Source: Streptomyces sp. AA1529 (GTDB lineage: Bacteria > Actinomycetota > Actinomycetes > Streptomycetales > Streptomycetaceae). From it: a stretch of DNA of 37,159 bases. Where the stretch lies: positions 1 to 37,159 of the forward strand of contig NZ_ALAP01000085.1 in assembly GCF_000280905.1 (NCBI RefSeq). The letters run 5' to 3'. The translations under genes were made by a program, and so were the position numbers. Shown here one piece after another: positions 15,631-23,085 of this stretch; within the stretch, counting starts at the first letter, position 1; every line of letters begins with the position of its first letter. The notes below the pieces were generated by a model that did no database searches, was not told the origin of the DNA, and saw only the letters and a list, made by a program, of their open reading frames with translations.

Positions 15631-16413
15631 ATGCCCAGCATCTCCAGCCTCAGTCTCAGCTCCAAGGCCAAGAAGATCTCGACGATAGGCATCGGCACCG
15701 CGGGCGCCGCCGCCCTGGCCCTCACGGTCCTCCCCGGCACCGCGCACCACGGCGACGCCGGCCAGGCCACGGCGAAGAAGGTCCAGGCCGACAGCGTCGC
15801 CTTCAGCTCCGACTCCTCGGTGCTGCCCGCCCAGGGCAAGGACCTCACCGCCCAGCAGCAGTCCATGGCCCCTGCACCCGCCGACACCCGGCAGGTGGCG
15901 AGCGTGAAGAACGCCGCCACCACCGCCAAGAGCTTCACCAGCACCGACGAGGCGGCCGCCGCGATCAAGGCCGACGCCGAGAAGCGCGCCGCCAAGGCCG
16001 CGGCCCAGCAGAAGGCCGAGGCAGCGGCCGCCAAGGAGCGCGCCGCCAAGGCCGCGGCCGACCGTTCCAAGCGTGCCGCCGCGCCCAGCTACCCGGACAA
16101 CCTGGACGGCTGGATCCGCGAGGCCCGCGCCATCATGGCCAAGCACGGCATCCCCGGCTCCTACGAGGGCATCAAGCGCAACATCATCCGCGAGTCCGCC
16201 GGTGACCCCCGCGCCATCAACAACTGGGACATCAACGCCCAGAACGGCGTGCCCTCCAAGGGCCTGCTCCAGGTGATCAAGCCCACCTTCGACACCTACC
16301 ACGTCGAGGGCACCGCCTGGGACCAGTACGACCCGGTCGCGAACATCGTCGCCGCCTGCAACTACGCGGCCGACCGGTACGGTTCGATGGACAACGTCAA
16401 CTCGGCATACTGA
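15631..16413 (+). CDS. Secreted lytic transglycosylase (SLT)-domain protein
   Basis: 260 aa. The N-terminus has KAKK followed by a hydrophobic stretch (residues ~17-35) and PGTAHH, a plausible Sec signal peptide. An Ala/Lys-rich, probably helical linker runs from about 105 to 150. The C-terminal SLT/lysozyme-like domain (about 155-255) has NIIRESAGDP with the likely catalytic Glu188, then NGVPSKGLLQVIKPTFDTYHV and a closing DPVANIVAACNYAADRYGS. Such proteins cleave the glycan strands of peptidoglycan during growth or germination. The ATG at 15631 is far (15 nt) from the only SD-like AAAGG. It lies 395 bp after the PASTA kinase. Confidence 0.88.
   Translation: MPSISSLSLSSKAKKISTIGIGTAGAAALALTVLPGTAHHGDAGQATAKKVQADSVAFSSDSSVLPAQGKDLTAQQQSMAPAPADTRQVASVKNAATTAKSFTSTDEAAAAIKADAEKRAAKAAAQQKAEAAAAKERAAKAAADRSKRAAAPSYPDNLDGWIREARAIMAKHGIPGSYEGIKRNIIRESAGDPRAINNWDINAQNGVPSKGLLQVIKPTFDTYHVEGTAWDQYDPVANIVAACNYAADRYGSMDNVNSAY
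16406..16411 (+). promoter_or_regulatory. -10-like CATACT inside the end of the SLT gene
   Basis: CATACT overlaps the SLT gene's last codons and ends 7 nt before the GTG of the endonuclease gene, so that gene may have its own leaderless start in addition to read-through. Confidence 0.35.
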
Positions 16414-16418
16414 GTGGT

Positions 16419-17297
16419 GTGACCACGAACGAGACGCAGCACCTGCGCAATCCCATTGGCGGCCATGTCCCCGTAGCCGGGGGCCTGGCCGCTACTGGCC
16501 TTTCCTACGCCGCCGACATCGAAGCCGAGACGCTCCAGGTCTTCGTCGCGAATCCGCGCGGCTGGGCGACGCCGACGGGAAACAGGGAACAGGACGAGGA
16601 ATTCCGCACCGCCTGCGCAGCACGTGGACTTCCGGTTTATGTCCACGCTCCCTATCTCATCAATTTCGGCTCGCACAACGAGGACACCGCGACGAAGTCG
16701 GTCCACTCGCTGCGGCATTCGCTGCGGCGCGGGCGCGCCATCGGCGCGCTGGGTGTCGTCGTCCACACCGGCTCCGCCACCGGAGGGCGCGCCCGGGCGA
16801 CGGCACTGGACCAGGCGCGGGCGCTGATGATGCCGCTGCTGGAGGAGCTGACCCACGAGGACGACCCGTGGCTGCTGCTGGAGCCGACAGCCGGGCAGGG
16901 CGCGTCGCTCTGCTCCCGGATGCGGGAACTCGGCCCGTATTTCGAGGCGCTGGAGCAGCACCCCAGGCTCGGCGTCTGCCTGGACACCTGCCACGCCTTC
17001 GCCGCCGGGGACGACCTGGCCGCGCCCGGCGGGGTGGGACGCGCACTGCGCGAACTGGAGTCGGTCACCGGCCCCGGAAGGCTGCGGCTGATCCACGCCA
17101 ACGACTCCCAGGACGTGGCGGGCGCGCGCAAGGACCGGCACGCGAACATCGGCGCGGGCCACATCGGGACCGGCCCGTTCGCCGAGTTGCTGGCCCACCC
17201 GCTGACCGAGGGGGTACCGCTGGTGATCGAGACACCGGGCGGCAAGGCCGGGCACGCGGGCGACGTGGCGCTGCTGAAGAAGCTCAGGGAGGCATGA
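16419..17297 (+). CDS. nfo: Endonuclease IV family AP endonuclease
   Basis: A 292-aa TIM-barrel, Zn-dependent enzyme for abasic-site and oxidative DNA repair. It begins IGGHVPVAGGLAATGLSYA and carries metal-site motifs VYVHAPYLINFGS, VVVHTGSATG, LLLEPTAGQG, GVCLDTCHAFAAG, LIHANDSQ and DRHANIGAGHIG, plus VIETPGG near the end. GTG at 16419 is 5 bp after the SLT stop, with no clear SD. Length fits the family (about 280). Only linkage, not function, connects it to the wall genes. Confidence 0.93.
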   Translation: MTTNETQHLRNPIGGHVPVAGGLAATGLSYAADIEAETLQVFVANPRGWATPTGNREQDEEFRTACAARGLPVYVHAPYLINFGSHNEDTATKSVHSLRHSLRRGRAIGALGVVVHTGSATGGRARATALDQARALMMPLLEELTHEDDPWLLLEPTAGQGASLCSRMRELGPYFEALEQHPRLGVCLDTCHAFAAGDDLAAPGGVGRALRELESVTGPGRLRLIHANDSQDVAGARKDRHANIGAGHIGTGPFAELLAHPLTEGVPLVIETPGGKAGHAGDVALLKKLREA

Positions 17298-17436
17298 CCC
17301 GGGTGCCGGGACGGCCTCCCGGGTGCCTGCGGCAGCGGGGCGCGCGCCCGGGACGGAGGGTCTGGGCACTTCGGCTGCGCGCCCGGTCCGCGACCGGGAC
17401 CGCCGCGCCCGGCGGCTCGGGGGTGTCCCACCCGGC

Positions 17437-18060
17437 TCAGAGCTCGGGACCGTCCCCCGGCTCCTCCTGGTAGGAGTAGCGCTGCTCCCGCCAGGGGTCC
17501 CCGATGTTGTGGTAGCCGCGCTCCTCCCAGAAGCCGCGGCGGTCCGCCCTCATGTACTCGATGCCGCGGACCCACTTGGGGCCCTTCCAGGCGTAGAGAT
17601 GGGGCACCACGAGCCGGACCGGGAAGCCGTGCTCGGCGGTCAGCAGCTCACCGGCGCGGTGCGTGGCGAAGATTGTCTTCGCGGAGGTGAAGTCCGACAG
17701 CCGGACGTTGGCGCTGAAGCCGTACTCCGCCCACACCATCACATGCGTCGCGTCGGGCGCGGGCGGGGCCAGCTCGAGGAGGCTGCGCGCGAGCACGCCG
17801 CCCCACTCGGCGCCCAGCATGCTGAACTTCGCGACACAGTGCAGATCGGCTACGACGGTGCGATAGGGCAGCACGGAGAACTGCTCGTGGTTCCAGCAGT
17901 GCTTCTCGCCGTCCGCCGTGGCCCCGAAGACCCGGAACTCCCAGCGCTCCCGGCGGAACTTCGGCACCGGGCCGTAGTGCGTCACCGGCCACCCGCGCTG
18001 GAGCCGCTGCCCGGGCGGAAGCTCCGGTTGCTCCCCTTCGCGGCTTTGCGGCTGACCCAT
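17437..18060 (-). CDS. Sulfite-oxidase-fold molybdopterin oxidoreductase
   Basis: 207 aa, one molybdopterin domain of the sulfite oxidase/MsrP superfamily. Cys75 in ADLHCVAKFSMLGAEWGGV is the expected Mo ligand; HVMVWAEYGFSANV and GFPVRLVVPHLYAWKGPKWVRGIEY are the other family hallmarks. There is no Tat signal and no heme or dimerisation domain, so it is probably cytoplasmic and minimal. ATG at 18060 with GGGGG close upstream. It converges with nfo and diverges from bfr. The true substrate is unknown in this short actinobacterial branch. Confidence 0.85.
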   Translation of the reverse strand: MGQPQSREGEQPELPPGQRLQRGWPVTHYGPVPKFRRERWEFRVFGATADGEKHCWNHEQFSVLPYRTVVADLHCVAKFSMLGAEWGGVLARSLLELAPPAPDATHVMVWAEYGFSANVRLSDFTSAKTIFATHRAGELLTAEHGFPVRLVVPHLYAWKGPKWVRGIEYMRADRRGFWEERGYHNIGDPWREQRYSYQEEPGDGPEL

Positions 18061-18160
18061 GCCCCCATGGTGACAGACCCCGGGCCATGGTCCCGACCAA
18101 CCCCCTGGCGGGCGGTCGGCGCGTTGTCGTCGCAGCTCACCTCCGCAAATACGGGCACAT

Positions 18161-18182
18161 CCGGTAAGCCTTCACTTACTGG
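18161..18182. promoter_or_regulatory. Imperfect inverted repeat in the bfr promoter
   Basis: CCGGTAAG (18161-18168) and CTTACTGG (18175-18182) pair at 7 of 8 positions across 6 nt. They overlap the likely -35 (TGGACC, 18180-18185) of a promoter whose -10 is CAGGAT (18203-18208). The layout suits a repressor site, but it does not look like a DtxR/IdeR iron box. Confidence 0.4.
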
Positions 18183-18275
18183 ACCCGGCCGGTGGGCGGT
18201 GACAGGATGCGCGATTGCGCGCCACGCGCGTTCTGCCCGGTACCCGCGCCATGCCGCTGGAAGGAGCCCGCCACC

Positions 18276-18764
18276 ATGCAGGGCGACCCCGAGGTCATCG
18301 AGTTCCTCAACGAGCAGCTCACCGCCGAGCTCACCGCCATCAACCAGTACTTCCTGCACGCGAAGATGCAGGAGCACCTCGGCTGGACGAAACTCGCCGA
18401 GTACACCCGCTCCGAGTCCTTCGACGAGATGCGGCACGCGGAGCGGCTCACCGACCGCATCCTCTTCCTGGACGGCCTGCCGAACTACCAGCGGCTCTTC
18501 CATGTGCGGGTCGGCCAGACCGTGGCGGAGATGTTCCGGGCGGACCGGCAGATCGAGGTGGAGGCGATCGACCGGCTCAAGCGCGGCATCGAGCTGATGC
18601 GCAACAAGGGCGACATCACCTCGGCGAACATCTTCGAGGACATCCTCGCGGACGAGGAGCACCACATCGACTACCTGGACACCCAGCTCGACCTGGTCGA
18701 CAAGCTGGGCGAGCCGCTGTACCTCGCCCAGCAGATCGAACAGAAGGCCGCGGACGAGACCTGA
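18276..18764 (+). CDS. bfr: Bacterioferritin
   Basis: A 162-aa, 24-mer haem-containing ferritin that oxidises Fe(II) and stores the ferric core. All ferroxidase ligands fall at the classical numbers: Glu18, Glu51, His54, Glu94, Glu127 and His130. Met52 is the haem axial ligand. ATG at 18276 with GAAGGAG 9 nt upstream. It is convergent with bfd, its release partner, and both ends lie within 125 bp. The promoter has an inverted repeat rather than an iron box. Confidence 0.97.
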   Translation: MQGDPEVIEFLNEQLTAELTAINQYFLHAKMQEHLGWTKLAEYTRSESFDEMRHAERLTDRILFLDGLPNYQRLFHVRVGQTVAEMFRADRQIEVEAIDRLKRGIELMRNKGDITSANIFEDILADEEHHIDYLDTQLDLVDKLGEPLYLAQQIEQKAADET

Positions 18765-18886
18765 GGGCCGGAGCGGGGGCACCGCAGCAGGCGGCGGGCG
18801 ACAGCGGGCCGGCGGCGGGCGATGGTGCGCGCTCCCCCGGAGCGGCCGTGCGCGGAGGTCAGGCGGCGCGCGGCGCCTGACCCGGA

Positions 18887-19183
18887 TCAGGCCGCGTGCG
18901 CTGCCGCAGCCGGCTCCGCGGCGACGGCGATCCCGGCCGGTGCGGCGGCACCGGCCTGCGCCGCGCGGGTGACGAGGGTCGCCCCGCCGCGGCCCGGCGC
19001 CGCCCCGCGGGGGCACTCGCCGCGGCCCAGGATGCCCTGGATGCGGCGCACACAGGAGCCGCAGTCCGTACCCGCCTTGCTGGCGGAAGCGATCTGGCGC
19101 GGGGTGCACGCCCCCGCCGCCGCGTGCTGTCGCACCTGCTCTTCGGTGATGCCGAAGCACGAGCAGACGTACACGCGGGTCAC
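18887..19183 (-). CDS. bfd: Bacterioferritin-associated ferredoxin
   Basis: A 98-aa [2Fe-2S] protein of the BFD type that reduces bacterioferritin to release iron. The cluster Cys are in VYVCSCFGITEEQV and GTDCGSC, within the first ~45 residues. The remaining ~45 residues are an Ala/Gly/Pro-rich tail not found in the 64-aa E. coli Bfd. GTG at 19183 has GAGG 6 nt upstream. An iron box lies at 19210-19228, so transcription should rise when iron is scarce. Confidence 0.92.
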   Translation of the reverse strand: MTRVYVCSCFGITEEQVRQHAAAGACTPRQIASASKAGTDCGSCVRRIQGILGRGECPRGAAPGRGGATLVTRAAQAGAAAPAGIAVAAEPAAAAHAA

Positions 19184-19209
19184 CTCCGCCTCGGATCGGT
19201 CAGCCTTGC

Positions 19210-19228
19210 TGAGGTTAACCTAACCTTA
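19210..19228. promoter_or_regulatory. Iron box (DmdR/IdeR-type) upstream of bfd
   Basis: TGAGGTTAACCTAACCTTA matches 15 of 19 positions of the actinobacterial iron-box consensus TTAGGTTAGGCTAACCTAA. It is 27 bp before the bfd GTG, placed to block the promoter when Fe(II)-loaded repressor binds. Confidence 0.85.
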
Positions 19229-19250
19229 CCCGTCCGGGTGTGTCCACATA

Positions 19251-19294
19251 CACCGCTGGGGCCCGCGTCACACCGGACGCGGGCCCCAGCGGTG
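19251..19294. terminator. 19-bp perfect hairpin downstream of DAHP synthase
   Basis: Arms 19251-19269 and 19276-19294 pair without mismatch around a 6-nt loop (ACACCG). It starts 36 bp after the aroH-type gene's stop on the minus strand and separates that transcript from bfd. It is the strongest hairpin in the window. Confidence 0.85.
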
Positions 19295-19329
19295 GGGTCG
19301 CGGAGCGGCTCTCCCGCAGCCGCGGCAGC

Positions 19330-20679
19330 TCACTGGTCGCGGTACATCTCCGCGACGAGGAAGGCCAGGTCGAGGGACTGGCTGCGGTTGAGCCGCGGGT
19401 CGCAGGCCGTCTCGTAGCGCTGGTGCAGGTCGTCGACGAAGATCTCGTCGCCGCCGCCCACGCACTCGGTGACGTCGTCGCCGGTCAGCTCCATGTGGAT
19501 GCCGCCGGGGTGGGTGCCCAGGCCCTTGTGGACCTCGAAGAAGCCCTTGACCTCGTCCAGCACATCGTCGAAACGGCGCGTCTTGTGGCCGCTCGCCGCC
19601 TCGAAGGTGTTGCCGTGCATCGGGTCGCAGACCCAGGCGACCGTGGCGCCGGAGGCGGTCACCTTCTCCACCAGCTCGGGCAGCCGGTCGCGGATCTTGT
19701 CCGCCCCCATCCGGGTGATGAAGGTGAGCCGGCCCGGCTCGCGGTCCGGGTCCAGCCGCTCGATGAGCGCGAGTGCCTCCTCTGAGGTCGTCGTCGGCCC
19801 CAGCTTCACCCCGACCGGGTTGCGCACCCGGGAGGCGAACTCGATGTGCGCGCCGTCGAGCTGCCGGGTGCGCTCGCCGATCCAGACCATGTGCCCGGAC
19901 ACGTCGTAGAGATCGCCGCTGCGCGAGTCGACCCGGGTGAGAGCCGACTCGTAGTCGAGCAGCAGGGCCTCGTGCGAGGAGTAGAACTCCACCGTCTTCA
20001 GCTCTTCGGGGTCCGTGCCGCAGGCGTGCATGAACTTCATCGCCTGGTCGATCTCGCGGGCCAGGGCCTCGTACCGCTGCCCGGACGGGCTGGACTTGAC
20101 GAAGTCCTGGTTCCAGGCGTGCACCTGGCGCAGGTCGGCGTAGCCGCCGGTGGTGAAGGCGCGGACCAGGTTCAGCGTGGCGGACGAGGCGTGGTACATC
20201 CGCTTCAGCCGCTCCGGGTCCGGCCTGCGCGCCTCCGCGGTGAACTCGAAACCGTTGACCGAGTCGCCCCGGTAGGTGGGCAGCGTGACCCCGTCCCGGG
20301 TCTCGGTGGGCTTGGAGCGGGGCTTGCTGTACTGGCCGGCGATCCGGCCGACCTTGACGACCGGAACCGAGCCCGCGTACGTGAGCACCGCGCCCATCTG
20401 CAGCAGCGTCTTGAGCTTGTTGCGGATGTGTTCGGCGCTGACCTGGTCGAACGCCTCGGCGCAGTCGCCGCCCTGGAGCAGGAACGCCTCACCGCGCGCG
20501 ACCGAGCCCAGCCGCTCCCGCAACTGGTCGCACTCGCCCGCGAAGACGAGCGGCGGATAGGACTCGAGCTCGGTCAGAGCCGTGCGCAGCGCCTCGTGGT
20601 CCGGCCAGTCGGGCTGCTGTGCTGCAGGGAGGTCTCGCCAGGTCTGGGCACCGGCGTCGGAGTGGGCGTTCACAGTCAC
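19330..20679 (-). CDS. Class II 3-deoxy-7-phosphoheptulonate (DAHP) synthase
   Basis: 449 aa; condenses phosphoenolpyruvate and erythrose-4-phosphate, the first shikimate step. Class II (plant-like) signatures: TWRDLPAAQQPDWPD, PPLVFAGECDQLR, LLQGGDCAEAF, KVGRIAGQYSKPRSKPTE, THPGGIHMELTGDDVTECVGG and the C-terminal YETACDPRLNRSQSLDLAFL. The frame is open to 20745, but GTG at 20679 (VTVNAHSD) matches the family start, and TAACCT at 20692-20687 lies 7 nt upstream, suggesting a leaderless mRNA. It diverges from the Trp attenuator and trpEG. Confidence 0.96.
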   Translation of the reverse strand: MTVNAHSDAGAQTWRDLPAAQQPDWPDHEALRTALTELESYPPLVFAGECDQLRERLGSVARGEAFLLQGGDCAEAFDQVSAEHIRNKLKTLLQMGAVLTYAGSVPVVKVGRIAGQYSKPRSKPTETRDGVTLPTYRGDSVNGFEFTAEARRPDPERLKRMYHASSATLNLVRAFTTGGYADLRQVHAWNQDFVKSSPSGQRYEALAREIDQAMKFMHACGTDPEELKTVEFYSSHEALLLDYESALTRVDSRSGDLYDVSGHMVWIGERTRQLDGAHIEFASRVRNPVGVKLGPTTTSEEALALIERLDPDREPGRLTFITRMGADKIRDRLPELVEKVTASGATVAWVCDPMHGNTFEAASGHKTRRFDDVLDEVKGFFEVHKGLGTHPGGIHMELTGDDVTECVGGGDEIFVDDLHQRYETACDPRLNRSQSLDLAFLVAEMYRDQ

Positions 20680-20686
20680 GGACCCA

Positions 20687-20692
20687 AGGTTA
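20687..20692 (-). promoter_or_regulatory. -10 box TAACCT of DAHP synthase
   Basis: On the minus strand TAACCT ends 7 nt before the GTG at 20679. No Shine-Dalgarno lies between them, which predicts a leaderless transcript. Confidence 0.5.
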
Positions 20693-20731
20693 CGGGGTTT
20701 CGCGCGCGCTCCGTCCGGCTGCCCGCCATCC

Positions 20732-20768
20732 GAGACCGCGATCACAGCCCCGGCGAGACCGCGGTCAC
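20732..20768. repeat. Direct repeat GAGACCGCGRTCAC between divergent promoters
   Basis: GAGACCGCGATCAC (20732-20745) and GAGACCGCGGTCAC (20755-20768) differ at one base and have a 23-bp period, about two helical turns. They lie between the DAHP synthase and trpL promoters and could bind a shared regulator. Confidence 0.45.
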
Positions 20769-20842
20769 CGGCAGGCGCCGGCGCCCGTTGCCCGGTGCCG
20801 CCCCGGGCAGCTCGCGGAGCCGCCGCGCGGGGCCGCGTCCGC

Positions 20843-20848
20843 TAAGGT
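20843..20848 (+). promoter_or_regulatory. -10 box TAAGGT of the trp leader
   Basis: TAAGGT ends 7 nt before the leader-peptide ATG at 20856, so the leader peptide itself is probably translated from a leaderless 5' end. Confidence 0.55.
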
Positions 20849-20855
20849 GTCCGGC

Positions 20856-20930
20856 ATGCACGCGCTGTCGACCATGAACTGGTGGTGGCCCGCCCGCACG
20901 GCGGCCCGCCACGACGCGCGTATGCACTGA
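20856..20930 (+). CDS. trpL: trp leader peptide with three consecutive Trp codons
   Basis: A 24-codon frame starting MHALSTMNWWWPAR. The three TGG codons are at 20880-20888 and a TGA follows at 20928-20930. The ribosome's speed over the Trp codons should decide which RNA hairpin forms downstream, as in the Trp attenuators described for Streptomyces anthranilate synthase genes. Confidence 0.92.
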   Translation: MHALSTMNWWWPARTAARHDARMH

Positions 20931-20970
20931 GAGCTCAGCCACGCGCCAGGCCGCCCGAGGGGCGGCCTTT
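20890..20970 (+). promoter_or_regulatory. trp attenuator (1:2, 2:3 and terminator hairpins)
   Basis: Three mutually exclusive stems are visible. Stem 1:2 is CCGCC (20890-20894) with GGCGG (20900-20904), directly after the Trp codons. Antiterminator 2:3 is GGCGGCC (20900-20906) with GGCCGCC (20949-20955). Terminator 3:4 is AGGCCGCCC (20948-20956) with GGGCGGCCT (20960-20968), loop GAG, followed by TTT. A ribosome stalled on TGG covers strand 1, frees strand 2 and favours the antiterminator. With ample Trp the terminator forms 45 bp before trpEG. Confidence 0.88.
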
Positions 20971-21014
20971 CGCATGTCCGCGGCCGTTCCTCCGTACTCG
21001 CGAAGGGACCCCGC

Positions 21015-22994
21015 ATGCTCCACTCCGCCGCACCCGCACCCGCCTCCCCAGCCGCCACCGCTTCACCCGCCGCCCTCGTCGCACGGCTGGCCCGGGACGA
21101 CGCGCCGCCGTTCGCACTGCTGCGCAGGCGCACCCCCGGCCGGGACGCCGATGTCGTCGAGGTGCTCATCGGCAGCGTGCGGCACCCGGCGCGGCTGGCC
21201 GACCTGCCGGTGCCCCCGGCGGACCGCGCCGGCGCGCTCGCGCTCGTACCGTTCCGGCAGATCCGCGAGCGGGGGTTCGACGTCGCCGACGACGGCACCC
21301 CGCTGTCCGTGCTGCTGCCCGAGGAGCGCCACGAACTGCCCCGGGCCGACACCCTCGCCGCGCTGCCCGATCACCGCGTACGGGTCGAGCAGGGCGCCTT
21401 CGACGTGCCGGACGACGCCTACGAGGAGATCGTCCGCCGGGTCGTCGGCGACGAGATCGGAGCGGGCGAGGGCGCCAACTTCGTGATCCGCCGGGACTAC
21501 GAGGCACACGTCCCCGGCTTCTCCCGCGCCGACGCGCTCGCCCTCTTCGGCCGGCTGCTCCGCGGCGAGCAGGGCGCCTACTGGACGTTCGTCGTGCACA
21601 CCGGCGACCGGGTGCTGGTGGGCGCCAGCCCGGAGGTGCATGTGCGGATGAGCGGCGGGACCGTCGTGCTGAACCCGATCAGCGGCACCTACCGCTACCC
21701 GGAGCAGGGCCCGGACGCGGCGGGGCTGCTGGACTTCCTGGCCGACCGCAAGGAGAGCGAGGAGCTCTCCATGGTCGTCGACGAGGAGATGAAGATGATG
21801 TGCACCGTCGGCGACGAGGGAGGCGTCGTCGTCGGACCGCGGCTGCGGGAGATGGCCCACCTGGCGCACACCGAGTACGAGTTGCGCGGCCGCAGCACAC
21901 TGGACGTGCGCGAGGTGCTGCGCGAGACGATGTTCGCCGCCACGGTGACCGGCTCCCCGGTGGAGAACGCCTGCCGGGTCCTCGGCCGGTACGAGAGGGG
22001 CGGACGCGGCTACTACGCGGGAGCGCTCGCCCTGCTCGGCCACGACGAGGGCGGCGCCCAGACACTGGACTCCCCCATCCTCATCCGCACCGCGGACATC
22101 GACCCCCGCTCCGGACGGCTGCGGGTGCCGGTGGGCGCCACGCTCGTACGCGCCTCCGACCCGGCCGGCGAGGTGGCGGAGACGCACGCCAAGGCGGCGG
22201 GAGTGCTCACGGCGCTGGGCGTGCGCGAGGCACCGGCCGGACCGGCCGGCGGCCCGCGCCCGCAGCTCGCGGACGACCCCCGGGTGCAGGCCGCGCTGGC
22301 GGAGCGGCGTTCGGGGCTCGCACCGTTCTGGCTGCGGATGCGGGTGGGTGGGCCCGCGCCGACCGGTGCGGCGCCGGTGCTGGTCGTCGACGGCGAGGAC
22401 ACCTTCACCTCGATGCTGGCGCACCTGCTGGGCGCGACCGGACACCGGGTGCGGGTGCGCCGCTACGACGAGCCGGGGCTGCACCGGGCGGCGCTGCGGC
22501 ACGAGGGACCCGTCGTACTGGGACCGGGCCCCGGCGATCCGCGCGACGCGGCCGACCCGAAGATGCGGCTGCTGCGGGCGCTGACCGCCGATCTGGTGCG
22601 CGCCCGGCGGCAGCCGCTGCTGGGCGTCTGCCTGGGGCACGAGCTGCTCGCCGCCGAGCTGGGCCTGGAACTGGTCCGCAAGCAGCGCCCGCACCAGGGC
22701 GCCCAGGAGGTGATCGAGCTGTTCGGGCGGCCGGAGACGGTCGGCTTCTACAACTCCTACACCGCCCGCTGCGACGAGGAGGCCGCCGCCGAGCTGGCGC
22801 TGCACGGCGTCGAGCTGAGCCGCGATCCGGTCGGCGGCGAGGTCCACGCGCTGCGCGGGCCCGGCTTCGCCGGGGTGCAGTTCCACCCGGAGTCGGTGCT
22901 GACGCTGGACGGCGCGGCGGTGACGGCACGGCTGCTGACCGCGGCCGACGCGGAGCGCCCAGTGGCGCGGGACACGGCACGGACCGCGGACTGA
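21015..22994 (+). CDS. trpEG: Fused anthranilate synthase TrpE-TrpG
   Basis: 659 aa; converts chorismate plus glutamine to anthranilate. The N-terminal TrpE-like domain (to about residue 430) has NFVIRRDYEA, VLNPISGTYRYP, the metal/chorismate motif DEEMKMMC and VTGSPVENAC. The C-terminal class I glutamine amidotransferase (about 450-640) has the triad Cys539 (GVCLGHE), His624 and Glu626 (FHPES). The fusion resembles monocistronic Streptomyces TrpEG and PhzE-type enzymes; the Trp attenuator argues for a Trp-pathway role. SD AAGGGA (21003-21008) lies 6 nt before the ATG. No other trp gene is in the window. Confidence 0.94.
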   Translation: MLHSAAPAPASPAATASPAALVARLARDDAPPFALLRRRTPGRDADVVEVLIGSVRHPARLADLPVPPADRAGALALVPFRQIRERGFDVADDGTPLSVLLPEERHELPRADTLAALPDHRVRVEQGAFDVPDDAYEEIVRRVVGDEIGAGEGANFVIRRDYEAHVPGFSRADALALFGRLLRGEQGAYWTFVVHTGDRVLVGASPEVHVRMSGGTVVLNPISGTYRYPEQGPDAAGLLDFLADRKESEELSMVVDEEMKMMCTVGDEGGVVVGPRLREMAHLAHTEYELRGRSTLDVREVLRETMFAATVTGSPVENACRVLGRYERGGRGYYAGALALLGHDEGGAQTLDSPILIRTADIDPRSGRLRVPVGATLVRASDPAGEVAETHAKAAGVLTALGVREAPAGPAGGPRPQLADDPRVQAALAERRSGLAPFWLRMRVGGPAPTGAAPVLVVDGEDTFTSMLAHLLGATGHRVRVRRYDEPGLHRAALRHEGPVVLGPGPGDPRDAADPKMRLLRALTADLVRARRQPLLGVCLGHELLAAELGLELVRKQRPHQGAQEVIELFGRPETVGFYNSYTARCDEEAAAELALHGVELSRDPVGGEVHALRGPGFAGVQFHPESVLTLDGAAVTARLLTAADAERPVARDTARTAD

Positions 22995-23013
22995 CCGCCG
23001 GGCCCGCCCGGAC

Positions 23014-23040
23014 CGGGAGGGGAGAGCGCTCCCTCCTTCC
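23014..23040. terminator. Hairpin between convergent trpEG and pfkA
   Basis: A GGGAGGGGAG/CTCCCTCC hairpin with an AGCG loop and one bulge is followed by TTCC on the plus strand, 20 bp after the trpEG stop. It probably serves both convergent genes. Confidence 0.55.
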
Positions 23041-23085
23041 GGCCCGGGCCGCTGCCCCTCCGGCCCGGGCCGGGGCGGGACGCCG

